From DATLWN01 sp963764315 (lineage in GTDB: Bacteria; Pseudomonadota; Zetaproteobacteria; Mariprofundales; Mariprofundaceae): DNA of 64,000 nt. The stretch covers positions 124,001-188,000 of the forward strand of contig CAVXSB010000009.1 in assembly GCA_963764315.1 (NCBI GenBank). The letters run 5' to 3'. Every line of letters begins with the position of its first letter. Within the stretch, counting starts at the first letter, position 1. Below, piece by piece: positions 17,857 to 26,494 of the stretch. Under the pieces are notes generated by a model that saw only the letters and a program-made list of their open reading frames with translations, was not told the DNA's origin and did not search any database. The translations under genes and the position numbers were made by a program.

Positions 17857-20222
17857 AACTGCCATTGTCCTGGCTCATGGAGCATGTGCGTCTCACCGAC
17901 AGCGTGGCGGGTATCGCCGAGACCCTGGTACGCCTCGGCCACGAGGTGGAGGCGGTGGAGACGCCGCGTGCCTCGGTGCAGGGCGTGAAGGTCGGCCATA
18001 TCCTGTCCAAGGAAAAACATCCGGACGCCGACAAGCTGAGCCTTTTGAAGGTGGATATCGGCGAGGCCGAGCCGCTGGCCATCGTATGCGGCGCCTCGAA
18101 CATGGAAGCGGGGGACAGGGTGTCGGTGGCTACCGTCGGCACGTCCCTGCCGAACGGATTGACGATCAAGAAGGGCAAGATCCGCGGTGAGGTGAGCTGC
18201 GGCATGTGCTGCTCGGAGGCCGAGCTGGGCCTGGCCGAGGATGCAGCGGGATTGCTGATCCTGCCGCCTGAGGCCCCCGTCGGCGCCGAGGTCGGCGAGT
18301 TCCTTGGCCTGGAGGAGGCGGTGATCGAGGTGTCGATCACCCCGAATCGCGGCGATTGCATGAGTCTGCACGGCATCGCCCGGGACCTGGCCGCCGTTTA
18401 CGGCCTTGATCTCGTGGCGCCCGATTGCTCCGATACGGCAATCGATGCGTCCGTCGACGCTCCCATCGTCAGACTCGAAAATACCGACGACTGCCCGCTG
18501 TACCTGGCACGCCGTATCGACGGCGTGAAGGTGGGCGATTCGCCGGACTGGATGCAGCAGCGCCTCATCATGGCCGGCATGCGCCCGGTCAACGGCATCG
18601 TCGACGTGCTGAATACCATCATGCTGGACATGGGCCAGCCGATGCATGCCTTCGATGCGGCCAGCCTGTCCGGCGGCATCAGTGTGCGTTCGGCGCATGC
18701 CGATGAGCCCTTCGCGGCGCTGGACGGCAGGAAGCTGGCGCTTGCCAAGGGCGATCTGGTCATCGCTGACGAGGCGGGCGTGGTCGCCCTGGCCGGCATC
18801 ATGGGCTCCGAGCCCTCGGGCGTTACCGGGGCGACGAGCGCCATCGTGCTGGAATCGGCGTTTTTCCGCCCGGCGCGCATCAGCCTGTCCCGGCGATCGC
18901 ACGGCATGGTCTCCGAGGCTTCGATGCGCTTCGAGCGCGGCGTCGATGCCGCGCAGGTGGCGCATGCCATGCAGCGTGCCAGTCGCATGATCGTCGAACT
19001 GTTCGGGGGGAAGGCCGGGGAGATTACGGTGGCCGGTTCGGATATCGGGCTGCTGAAGCCATGCCGCTTCTCCTTCGCCGCCTCGCGCCTCGATCGCCGA
19101 CTCGGCATCGCCATCGACGTGACGACGGATTCGGTGCTTGAGCGCATGGGCTTCGGCATCAAACGCGACGGCGGCAAACTGTCCGTCACCGTGCCCAGCC
19201 ATCGGCACGACGTGACCTTGCCCGAGGACATCAGCGAGGAGTATGCCCGCGTCATCGGCTTCGATGCCATTCCCGAGGTATTGCCGCCGCTGGATATCGC
19301 GGCGCCTGTCGATAGGTCGCCGGCGCTTGATTTCGCCGTGCAGGGCGGCTTCAACCAGATCATCAGCTACGCCTTCATCGCCGCCGCCGAGCAGCGGCTG
19401 TTCGCGTCCGAGGACGGTCGCGACATGCGGCTCGCCAACCCGATCTCGGAGTCCATGGGTGTGATGCGGCGCAGCATCTGGCCGGGCATGCTGAGCGTGG
19501 CGCGGCACAATCTGAACCGCCAGCAGGACGGCCTGCGCCTGGTCGAGCACGGCCGCAGCTACGAGGCCGCCGGCGAGGGGACATCGGATCTCGCCATCGA
19601 GCGCGATTGGCTGGGCTGGCTGATGACCGGCGAGGTGCAGGCGGATGCGTGGTATACGCCGGCCCGGACGGTCGATTTCTTCGATCTGAAGGGAGCGGTC
19701 GAGGACTGGCTTGTGCGCATGGGGCTCTCCGCCCGTTTTGTCGCCGACGACGGTATGCAGGGGCTGCTGGCGGGGCAGAGCGCACGCATTGTCGTCGGCC
19801 GCAACGAGGTCGGCCGCATCGGGCGCGTGAACAGGTCGGTTTGCGACTTCTACGGCATCGAGGTGCCGGTTTTCGTCGCCGAGGTACAACTGGACGGCCT
19901 TCCCGCGGCGAAGGCGCCGAAATTCGCGCCGCTGCCGGAGTTTCCCGGAAGCTGGCGCGATCTGGTGTTCCTGTTCGACCGGCACGTGAAGGCCGAGGAT
20001 ATCGTGAACAGCACGGTCAGGGCCGGGGGCAAGCTGGTCAGCGAGGCACGCATCTTCGATCGCTACGTCGGCAAGGGCGTGCCGGAGGGCAAGGTGAGCC
20101 TCGGCGTGCGTTTTTCGATGCAGGCACCGGATCGTACGCTGACGCAGCAGGATTCGGATGCCGCCTCTGAGGCCATCGTCGAGGAAATGTCCAAGCGTTT
20201 CGGCGCCACGCTGCGCGGGTAG
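17853..20222 (+). CDS. pheT: Phenylalanyl-tRNA synthetase beta subunit
   Basis: Structural and editing subunit of PheRS (789 residues; usual length about 795). Regions seen in order: N-terminal EMAP/OB-like tRNA-binding domain (about 40-150, VKVGHILSKEKHPDADKL), the B3/B4 editing region (ISVTPNRGDCMSLHG-type ITPNRGDCMSL), B5, the catalytic-like core, and the C-terminal ferredoxin-like anticodon-binding domain (FPGSWRDLVFLFDRHVKAEDI). It overlaps pheS by 4 bp. The usual next gene, ihfA, is absent; a 128-bp gap with a dispersed repeat core leads to rnhB. Confidence 0.98.
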   Translation: MKLPLSWLMEHVRLTDSVAGIAETLVRLGHEVEAVETPRASVQGVKVGHILSKEKHPDADKLSLLKVDIGEAEPLAIVCGASNMEAGDRVSVATVGTSLPNGLTIKKGKIRGEVSCGMCCSEAELGLAEDAAGLLILPPEAPVGAEVGEFLGLEEAVIEVSITPNRGDCMSLHGIARDLAAVYGLDLVAPDCSDTAIDASVDAPIVRLENTDDCPLYLARRIDGVKVGDSPDWMQQRLIMAGMRPVNGIVDVLNTIMLDMGQPMHAFDAASLSGGISVRSAHADEPFAALDGRKLALAKGDLVIADEAGVVALAGIMGSEPSGVTGATSAIVLESAFFRPARISLSRRSHGMVSEASMRFERGVDAAQVAHAMQRASRMIVELFGGKAGEITVAGSDIGLLKPCRFSFAASRLDRRLGIAIDVTTDSVLERMGFGIKRDGGKLSVTVPSHRHDVTLPEDISEEYARVIGFDAIPEVLPPLDIAAPVDRSPALDFAVQGGFNQIISYAFIAAAEQRLFASEDGRDMRLANPISESMGVMRRSIWPGMLSVARHNLNRQQDGLRLVEHGRSYEAAGEGTSDLAIERDWLGWLMTGEVQADAWYTPARTVDFFDLKGAVEDWLVRMGLSARFVADDGMQGLLAGQSARIVVGRNEVGRIGRVNRSVCDFYGIEVPVFVAEVQLDGLPAAKAPKFAPLPEFPGSWRDLVFLFDRHVKAEDIVNSTVRAGGKLVSEARIFDRYVGKGVPEGKVSLGVRFSMQAPDRTLTQQDSDAASEAIVEEMSKRFGATLRG

Positions 20223-20261
20223 GGATTGCTTGACACGTCCTCGGAACATTGACTCGGTCCG

Positions 20262-20324
20262 TCCATGGCCCTCGCCCCAAGGGCGCGCAGGGCGCGTCCA
20301 AACGGTAGTCCTGCCCTTTTGTCT
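20262..20324. repeat. Solo core of a dispersed repeat (second copy near 47.88 kb)
   Basis: TCCATGGCCCTCGCCC...GGGCG...CGTCCAAA...TCCTGCCCTTTTGT aligns, at roughly three quarters identity by eye and with a 1-nt gap, to 47877-47937 inside the larger palindromic block. It fills most of the pheT-rnhB gap and includes its own GGGCG/CGCCC pairing. Confidence 0.6.
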
Positions 20325-20350
20325 GTCCTCGGGCTGGATGTTGTGAATCG

Positions 20351-20941
20351 ATGACCGAGGGGATCGCGCTGGTCGCCGGCGTCGATGAGGTTGGGCGGGG
20401 GCCGCTGGCCGGGCCCGTGGTCACGGCGGCGGTGATCCTGGCGCCGAACGATCCGCGGCTCGGTCAATACCGCGATTCCAAGAAACTGTCCGAGAAGAAG
20501 CGCCTGATGCTGTACCGGCATATCCGCAGGCATGCCCTGGCCTATGCCGTGGCGCAGGCCAGCGTGGAGGAGATCGATCGACTGAATATCCTCGAGGCGA
20601 CGATGCTGGCCATGCGCCGCGCCGTCGACGGGCTTGCCGTGCCGCCGACGAGGGTGCTGGTGGACGGCAATCGCGTGCCCGCGCTGGAGGCGGCGGCCGA
20701 GGCGATCGTCGGCGGCGACGACACTGTACAGCAGATCGCGGCTGCCTCCATCGTTGCCAAGGTGGTCCGCGATCGCTTGATGCGCTATCTCGATCACCGC
20801 CATCCGGGCTACCAGTTTTCCGCCCACAAGGGCTATGGCACGGCCGTGCACATGCAGGCGCTGCGCACGCATGGGCCTTGTCCGGCGCATCGTCAAAGCT
20901 TCGCCCCCGTCCGGCGCTGCCTGCATTTAGGGGAGGTTTGA
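20351..20941 (+). CDS. rnhB: Ribonuclease HII
   Basis: Cuts RNA in RNA-DNA hybrids and starts removal of misincorporated ribonucleotides. The 196 residues show the catalytic motif AGVDEVGRGPLAGPVVTAAV (Asp-Glu pair), DSKKLSEKKR, the later DGN (VLVDGNRVP) and AASIVAKVVRDRLM. The ATG at 20351 gives a standard N-terminus (TEGIALVAGVDEVG). In E. coli rnhB lies near lpxB-dnaE; here it is a single gene after pheT. No convincing terminator follows. Confidence 0.95.
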   Translation: MTEGIALVAGVDEVGRGPLAGPVVTAAVILAPNDPRLGQYRDSKKLSEKKRLMLYRHIRRHALAYAVAQASVEEIDRLNILEATMLAMRRAVDGLAVPPTRVLVDGNRVPALEAAAEAIVGGDDTVQQIAAASIVAKVVRDRLMRYLDHRHPGYQFSAHKGYGTAVHMQALRTHGPCPAHRQSFAPVRRCLHLGEV

Positions 20942-21348
20942 GGCCAATCTGTCGTCGAACGCCCCCATCCTTTCCCGGTGGTTGCTTGTTCGCGGCATGT
21001 GGATGGGGTCATGGTTGGCGCTGGCTTTTTTGGCGTCCTGGCGGAAGCCCCGTTTTATGTGAGTTTGCTCACGTTATCCTCGGCACGGCGCGCCTACATT
21101 GCGCCGAGGCATGGATAGTCATGCTTGCGGGCCCGGCGCATGGATCCCACATTCCCTCTTTCCCACCCCATGCGTCGGGCTCGTGCATGCCCATGCCCCA
21201 GTCGCCCCGTGCACACCATCATGCGCTATACTGGATCAAGCCCGATGCGGAAACGGGCCTCTGCATTGATGTGGTCCGGCGGCATGCATCCGGTTTCTCC
21301 TCCCCTCCCTTGGGCCGGAGACATGCCCCGGGCCCCTTGCGTTCCACC
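20942..21348. other. Gene-free intergenic region with a CRP-like palindrome
   Basis: Between rnhB and the minus-strand acetyltransferase I find no coding sequence I can support; a long plus-strand reading frame here has no family character and starts inside rnhB. At 21059-21074 TGTGA-N6-TCACG matches the CRP/Vfr half-sites except for the last base, but no plus-strand gene lies downstream. A short CGGCGC/GCGCCG hairpin follows just after it. An unannotated small RNA is possible but not shown. Confidence 0.4.
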
Positions 21349-21780
21349 CTATGCATTCCCCGTATCACCGATGCGGCGGCCTGGCGCCAGCACCCAGCAG
21401 CGGGGATGGCGGGCATATCCCCCGAGCTGTGCGTAATAGTCGTCGGCGGCGGGGGCAGCGATGACGATCAGGCTGCAGCGCGGTCCGAGCTGCTGTTGCG
21501 TCAGAACCTGCAGCTTCCTGCCGATGCCGAGCCGCTGGTATCGCTCGTCCACGGCGAGATCCGAGAGGTAGCAGGCGTAGTGGAAATCGGTGACGGAACG
21601 GGCGATGCCGACGAGTTTCTCGTTGTCCCAGGCCGTGACCGTCAGGTTGCCGTTGGCGACCATGCCTTCGATGCAGGCGCGATCCGTAAGCGGCCGGCGC
21701 GCACCCAGCGTGCAGCGGTGCAGGAAGTCGATGAACTGGTCTGCCGACAGCGGGGCATTGATCCGGTATGCGATGTCCAT
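21349..21780 (-). CDS. GNAT-family N-acetyltransferase
   Basis: A 143-residue acetyl-CoA-dependent acyltransferase of unknown substrate. The GNAT core is clear: a first strand/helix pair (ISADQF-like LSADQFIDFLHR), VTAWDNEKLVGIARSV, CYLSDLAVDERYQRLGIGRKL (motif A, the acetyl-CoA pyrophosphate loop Q/RxxGxG) and the C-terminal YYAQLGGY. It lies 54 bp downstream of the membrane-fusion protein of the ABC operon, but is transcribed as a separate unit in front of it (its start at 21780 is downstream of the efflux stop at 21835), so it may be the last gene of that operon. Confidence 0.88.
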   Translation of the reverse strand: MDIAYRINAPLSADQFIDFLHRCTLGARRPLTDRACIEGMVANGNLTVTAWDNEKLVGIARSVTDFHYACYLSDLAVDERYQRLGIGRKLQVLTQQQLGPRCSLIVIAAPAADDYYAQLGGYARHPRCWVLAPGRRIGDTGNA

Positions 21781-21834
21781 GGCGGCTCCAGCATCGGTCG
21801 GTTTGCCACTGGCTATCCCAACGCTGCCCGGCGA

Positions 21835-23052
21835 TCAAGCGGCGGGTAGGGGCTCCGTATTGCGCGGCCGGATGCGTGTGCCGTTCTTGATCCTGTCGTC
21901 GGGGTGGGTGATGACCCGCTCGCCTGCGCGGATGCCGCCCAGGACCTCGGCCTTGAGGCCGTTGCGGTGCCCGATCTTGACGGGCTGCAGCCGCGCCCGC
22001 CCTTTCCTGACCACGAAAGCGGCCCAGCCGCCGTTGTGGCGGAACAGGGAACTGGCCGGCACCTGCAGCACGTCATGGCCTTCCCATACCACGAAGCGCA
22101 CCTCCACCCGATAGCCGTTGCCCAAGCGCTGCCACAGCTTGCGCGGCGAGGTGAAGTCCACGATGACGTGTACCCGCTGTTCCTCCACCCCCAGCGCGGA
22201 AACCTTGGTGAAGCCGGTGGGTTCCACGACGCGCACCACGCCCTCCAGTGGCTGATCGCCGCCCCAGTGGTCGATGATCACCCGCGATTTCGGGGCGATC
22301 TTCACGGCGGCGGTGGAAAGCAGCTCCACATCCACCTCCAGGGCGTCGGGGTCGCCGATATCGAGCAGCGGCTGGCCGGCCTGTACCGAGCCCTCGCTTT
22401 CGTGTTCCACCTTCAGCACCTTGGCCGATACCGGGGCGCGCACGTTCACGGTTTCGGCGGCCTTGCCTTTCTGCAGGGCCTCGCTGTGGTGGGCCAGGGC
22501 TGCGCGGGCGGACTCCAGCTTGAAGCGGGCCACGTTGACCTGGTGCTTGGCGGCCTGTCGGGAGGCCTCGGTGCGGCTGACGTTGGTGCGGGCCTGGTCC
22601 ATGGCGGACTGGGAGAGAAACTTTTCCTGTTCGAGTTTTTTGTCTCGTTGCAGTTCCTGGCGCGCCAATTTCGCCTCGGCGTCGGCGGCGTGGGCATTTT
22701 CGCGAGCGACGGCCAGCGCCGCTACGGCGGCATTCACCTCGGCGCGTGCCTGGGCGCGGCGGCGCGGGTCCAGCGCATCGGAGCGGGCGGGCTCCAGCAC
22801 CGCCAGCACCTGGCCCTTTTCGACCGGATCGCCCACCTTCAGCCCGATGCGACGGGCATAGCCGGCCATGGGGGCGGTGATGACGTAGCGGTGCATCACC
22901 CGCGTCATACCTTCCTCCTCCACGCTCACGGTCATGGGGCCCTTCCCGGCGATGGTGAGGTCCACCGCCATGGGGCGGGGCATAAGACCGTAGGCCAGCC
23001 CGGCTGCCACGAGCAGGCCCAGAAGGAGGATACCGATACGTCCGCGTTTCAT
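21835..23052 (-). CDS. HlyD/MacA-type membrane-fusion (efflux adaptor) protein
   Basis: Periplasmic adaptor that links an inner-membrane ABC exporter to the cell envelope. The 405 residues have one N-terminal anchor (GRIGILLLGLLVAAGLAYGL), a split biotinyl/lipoyl domain (ITAPMAGYARRIGLKVGDPVEKGQ... and VRAPVSAKVLKVEHESEGSV), a long coiled-coil hairpin between about 95 and 200, then beta-barrel and membrane-proximal domains (WQRLGNGYRVEVRFVVWEG). It is 12 bp downstream of the permease gene. The set ATPase-permease-adaptor resembles DevCAB and MacAB systems; no TolC-type channel is nearby. Confidence 0.92.
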   Translation of the reverse strand: MKRGRIGILLLGLLVAAGLAYGLMPRPMAVDLTIAGKGPMTVSVEEEGMTRVMHRYVITAPMAGYARRIGLKVGDPVEKGQVLAVLEPARSDALDPRRRAQARAEVNAAVAALAVARENAHAADAEAKLARQELQRDKKLEQEKFLSQSAMDQARTNVSRTEASRQAAKHQVNVARFKLESARAALAHHSEALQKGKAAETVNVRAPVSAKVLKVEHESEGSVQAGQPLLDIGDPDALEVDVELLSTAAVKIAPKSRVIIDHWGGDQPLEGVVRVVEPTGFTKVSALGVEEQRVHVIVDFTSPRKLWQRLGNGYRVEVRFVVWEGHDVLQVPASSLFRHNGGWAAFVVRKGRARLQPVKIGHRNGLKAEVLGGIRAGERVITHPDDRIKNGTRIRPRNTEPLPAA

Positions 23053-23064
23053 GTGCCTATCCTG

Positions 23065-25431
23065 TCACTCCCTGGTCTTCAGAACGGCGACCAGGTTCAA
23101 TCGTCCCAAACGGTGCCAGATCAACAGGCCCGAAACTAGGGCGGAGGCGATGACCACCGCGGCGCCCATGGCGTAATTTCCGGGCTCGATGATCATGGGC
23201 AGGCGGTAGAGGTCGCTCTCGAAGGCCAGGACCAGGATCCCGGTCAGGCCGATGCCGACCAGGAAGCCGATCGGGATGGCGGCAAGGGTGAGCGTCGCCA
23301 GTTCTCCCAGCAGGATATAGGCAATTTCGGCGCGGGTGAAACCCAGAACCCTGAGGCTGGCCAGTTCGCGGCCCCGTTCCGAGAGGGCGATGCGGGCGCT
23401 GTTGTAGACCACGCCGAAGCCGATGGAGCCCGCGAGCAGGGTGGCGACCATATTGTAGAACAGGATGAAATCGCCAATGGTGTCGTGGAAGCTCTTGATG
23501 GCCGAACTGTTGGCCACCATGCCCAGCACCCGCGGCCGGTTATGCAGCTTGGTATAGACGCCCTGCTCGGCTCCGGGCGTGAGTGCCAGGTAGGCCCCGG
23601 AGACCACATTGCCTTCGTGCAGCATGGCATTCAGGGAGGCCCGCTGCATATAGGCGGAAACCCCCAGGTATTGCCGGGTGACGCCCAGCACCGGCACCTG
23701 CCGGATCGGGCGCTTGCCTTCCAGCAGCTTCACCGTCAGCAATTCGCCGGGTTTGATATGGAGGATATTGTCGGCCAGGTGATCGGTAAGCACCACACCG
23801 CCCGGCGGTACGCGGACGGGGCGCAGCCGGGCATCCAGCACGCGGTGCAGCCGGCCTTCGGGCTGGATGCCATAGAGCACGGTGCGGTAATGATGGTGGT
23901 GGAAGCTCAGGATCGCGGGCACGTCGCGGAAGCCCTCCACGTGTCGCACGCCGGGCAGTGCCGCAAGCTCGTGCAGCGCCTTGCCCGAGGTGGGGTCGAT
24001 GAAGCTGACGTTCAGATCCTCGCGGGATGCCTGGCGGAACTGGACGTCCACCATGAAGTCGATGGCATCCTTCTGGTAGTTGCCCACCATCATCAGGCCG
24101 CAGGCGCAGGCAATGCCGAACATGGTCAGCAGGGATTTTACCGGTCGGCGTTCGATGTGGCGCAGGATCATGCGTGAAGGCTGGGCGAACCATCGCTGCA
24201 AGCCGATGCGCTCGATGAAGGTGGCCCGGTAGAGCGTCGGCGTTTCCGGCAACATGCCTTCGGCGGGGGGCAGGCGCACGGCACGGTTGACGCTGAACAG
24301 GGTGCCGCTCACTCCGGCGAGCATGCTGACAGCGAGGGCAATCAGGATGACGCCGAGGGGTAGCACGTAGTCCAGGTAGGGGAAGCGGTAGAACTCCATG
24401 TACACATTGGCCAGGCCCTTGCCGAACCAGGCCCCGAGGGCCACGCCTCCCGCCACGCCGATGAGGGTCATCACCATGACCAGCTTCACGTAATGCCAGC
24501 CGATGGCCAGGTGGCTGTAGCCGAAGGCCTTGAGGATGGCGATCTGCTCGCGCTGGGTGGCGACGAGCCGGCTGACCACCACGTTCAGCAGAAAGGCCGC
24601 CACGCCGAGGAAAATGGCCGGAAAAACGGTGGCCATGGTCCTGAGCTGCTTCAGCTCCTCGTCGAGGAAGTGGTTGGAGAACTGGTCCTTGCGTCCGTAG
24701 GCGCCGGTCCCCCCGTAGGCGGCGAGCACCGTGTCCACCCGGTCGATGACATCCTGCTCCTGCGTGCCCGGGGAAAGGGTGAGCGCGACGTCATTGAAGG
24801 CGCCTTCCATATTGTAGGCCGCGGCCAGCGCGTGACGGCTCATCCAGAGCACGCCGTAGCGTTCGAAGTCCGGGAACATGGCGCCGGGGGCGATCTGGTA
24901 GACGAACTCCGGCGAAAGTGCCACGCCCACGATGGTGAGCGGCTTGCGCTTGCCGTTGATGATGGCGACGACCCGGTCCCCCGGCTCGAGGTGGTGGGCA
25001 TCGGCGTAGGTGTCGGAGAGCACGACCTCGTCCGAGCTATAGGGCCGGATCATGCGGCCGCGCTTCAGGTGCAGCGTGTTCAGCATGGGCTCACCGCTGT
25101 CCGGCAGGGAGAGCAGCAGCCCGGTCATGGGTTTGGCATAGTCTTCCAGTTCCAGCTTGACCCCGGCCACCACCCGGGTCTCGACCCGTTCCACGCCGGG
25201 GATCGCCTTCAGCCGTGCAGCCACCGGTTCGGGGGCGCGTTTCAGGCTGGCGAACACCTGGGCGAACCTGAATTCCTGGTAGAAGCGCTCCCGGGTGCCG
25301 TAGAGGGAGTCGTAGGTGGACAGGGACATCACCAGGGTGGCTACGCCGCCCATGATCACCGCCGCGATGGCCAGCACCTGGCCGCGCATATGCCAGAGGT
25401 CGCGGAAGAGCTTGCGGTTCAGGGCGCGCAT
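23065..25431 (-). CDS. FtsX/MacB-type ABC transporter permease
   Basis: A 788-residue inner-membrane protein with the duplicated FtsX-like architecture: N-terminal membrane segment (LAIAAVIMGGVATLVMSLS), a large periplasmic domain, three helices around residues 265-375 (FPAIFLGVAAFLLNVVVSRL; VMTLIGVAGGVALGAWFG; GVILIALAVSMLAGVSG), a second N-type segment near 430, a second periplasmic domain and a C-terminal triplet (FGVVYNSARIALSERGRELASLRVLGF is the coupling segment; ELATLTLAAIPIGFLVGIGL). Such mechanotransmitters do not move substrate through the membrane but push it from the periplasm. TAATG overlap with the ATPase gene. Substrate unknown (lipid, peptide or toxic compound). Confidence 0.92.
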   Translation of the reverse strand: MRALNRKLFRDLWHMRGQVLAIAAVIMGGVATLVMSLSTYDSLYGTRERFYQEFRFAQVFASLKRAPEPVAARLKAIPGVERVETRVVAGVKLELEDYAKPMTGLLLSLPDSGEPMLNTLHLKRGRMIRPYSSDEVVLSDTYADAHHLEPGDRVVAIINGKRKPLTIVGVALSPEFVYQIAPGAMFPDFERYGVLWMSRHALAAAYNMEGAFNDVALTLSPGTQEQDVIDRVDTVLAAYGGTGAYGRKDQFSNHFLDEELKQLRTMATVFPAIFLGVAAFLLNVVVSRLVATQREQIAILKAFGYSHLAIGWHYVKLVMVMTLIGVAGGVALGAWFGKGLANVYMEFYRFPYLDYVLPLGVILIALAVSMLAGVSGTLFSVNRAVRLPPAEGMLPETPTLYRATFIERIGLQRWFAQPSRMILRHIERRPVKSLLTMFGIACACGLMMVGNYQKDAIDFMVDVQFRQASREDLNVSFIDPTSGKALHELAALPGVRHVEGFRDVPAILSFHHHHYRTVLYGIQPEGRLHRVLDARLRPVRVPPGGVVLTDHLADNILHIKPGELLTVKLLEGKRPIRQVPVLGVTRQYLGVSAYMQRASLNAMLHEGNVVSGAYLALTPGAEQGVYTKLHNRPRVLGMVANSSAIKSFHDTIGDFILFYNMVATLLAGSIGFGVVYNSARIALSERGRELASLRVLGFTRAEIAYILLGELATLTLAAIPIGFLVGIGLTGILVLAFESDLYRLPMIIEPGNYAMGAAVVIASALVSGLLIWHRLGRLNLVAVLKTRE

Positions 25432-26207
25432 TACCAGCTCAGTTCCCGGGCTGCCTTCTTGTCGGGGTTCTCACGAATCTCGGGGATGCGGCCGTCCGAC
25501 ATGCGCACCACCCGGTCGGCCATGTCGGCGATGCCGATATTGTGGGTGATCAGTACGGTGAGCGTGCCCAGCTCCCGGTTCACCCGCTCCAGGGCCTCCA
25601 GGACCACGACGCCGGTCTGCGAGTCCAGGGCGCCGGTGGGTTCGTCACACAGCAGCACCGCCGGGTTCTTGGCGATGGCGCGGGCGATGGCCACCCGCTG
25701 CTGCTCGCCGCCGGACAGTTGGGCCGGGAAGTGATCCAGGCGCTCGCCCAGACCGACGATCCTGAGCGCCTCTTCCGGGCGCATGGGTGCGGCGGCGATC
25801 TCGGTCACCGCGGCCACGTTCTCCCGGGCGGTGAGGCTGGGAATGAGGTTATAGAACTGGAACACGAAGCCGACATGCTCGCGCCGGAAGCGCGTGAGTT
25901 CGGCCTCTGTGGCACCGGTGAGTCGATGGTCGAGGTACCAGACCTCGCCGCTGCTGGGCGCATCGAGGCCGCCCAGGATGTTGAGCAGGGTGGATTTGCC
26001 GCTCCCCGACGGACCCAGCAATACCACCAGTTCCCCGGCATTGAGCTCCAGGTCGATGCCGCGCAGGGCCTCAACCGACACCTCACCCATGCGGTAGACC
26101 TTGGTGAGCCCCTTGGCCCGGAAGACGGGCTCCCCTGGCGCGGGGACGGTGTTTGCCGGTGTTTGCCGCGGCGCGTCCCGGGGCCTGCCGAAGAGCGTCA
26201 TGCGCAT
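25431..26207 (-). CDS. ABC transporter ATP-binding protein (MacB/LolD-type)
   Basis: A 258-residue ATPase that powers the adjacent FtsX-type permease. Walker A GPSGSGKST, the signature LSGGEQQR, Walker B VLLCDEPTGALD and the H-loop in VLITHNIGIA are all intact. The EPTGALD form and VYRMGEVSVEALRGIDLEL are characteristic of the MacB/LolD/FtsE group. It is the first gene of the minus-strand operon; its stop shares two bases with the permease start. It is divergent from mutS across a 280-bp region that must hold both promoters. Confidence 0.95.
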   Translation of the reverse strand: MRMTLFGRPRDAPRQTPANTVPAPGEPVFRAKGLTKVYRMGEVSVEALRGIDLELNAGELVVLLGPSGSGKSTLLNILGGLDAPSSGEVWYLDHRLTGATEAELTRFRREHVGFVFQFYNLIPSLTARENVAAVTEIAAAPMRPEEALRIVGLGERLDHFPAQLSGGEQQRVAIARAIAKNPAVLLCDEPTGALDSQTGVVVLEALERVNRELGTLTVLITHNIGIADMADRVVRMSDGRIPEIRENPDKKAARELSW

Positions 26208-26458
26208 GGGTGTATCCGACCCGTTTCAGCCCGCCAGCCGTCTGTTGATGTCCGGGTCATCTCTCCTCCATTGCTCAAGGATAGACCAAGCGCGTTCCGG
26301 CACCAGGATCGCCAAGGGGGCAATGGATGAATGCCGTCGATTTCGTCGCTTCCGCCCGGACCGCTTCTTTCCATCTGGGTCGGCTGATGACACCATTCCG
26401 CGGTGCTGCGAGGTCATATCGTTCAATGGTCCGAGAGGACGGTGCAGGGAGGCGCGCG

Positions 26459-26494
26459 ATGGCGGGCCCCTGTCCGCATGCGCGGCTGACATGA
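26459..26494 (+). CDS. Possible 11-residue leader peptide coupled to mutS
   Basis: ATG 26459 follows a good ribosome site (GGGAGG) and encodes MAGPCPHARLT before TGA. That TGA overlaps the mutS ATG (ATGA). MutS itself has no convincing ribosome site, so coupled translation from this mini-ORF would explain its expression. It could also be chance; no homologue is known to me. Confidence 0.3.
   Translation: MAGPCPHARLT

Noticed and set aside
20878..21849. A 323-codon plus-strand frame from inside rnhB across the gap into the acetyltransferase and efflux genes
   Set aside because: It begins inside rnhB in a different frame, runs antisense to a clear GNAT gene, has no family character, and reflects the scarcity of stops in GC-rich DNA.
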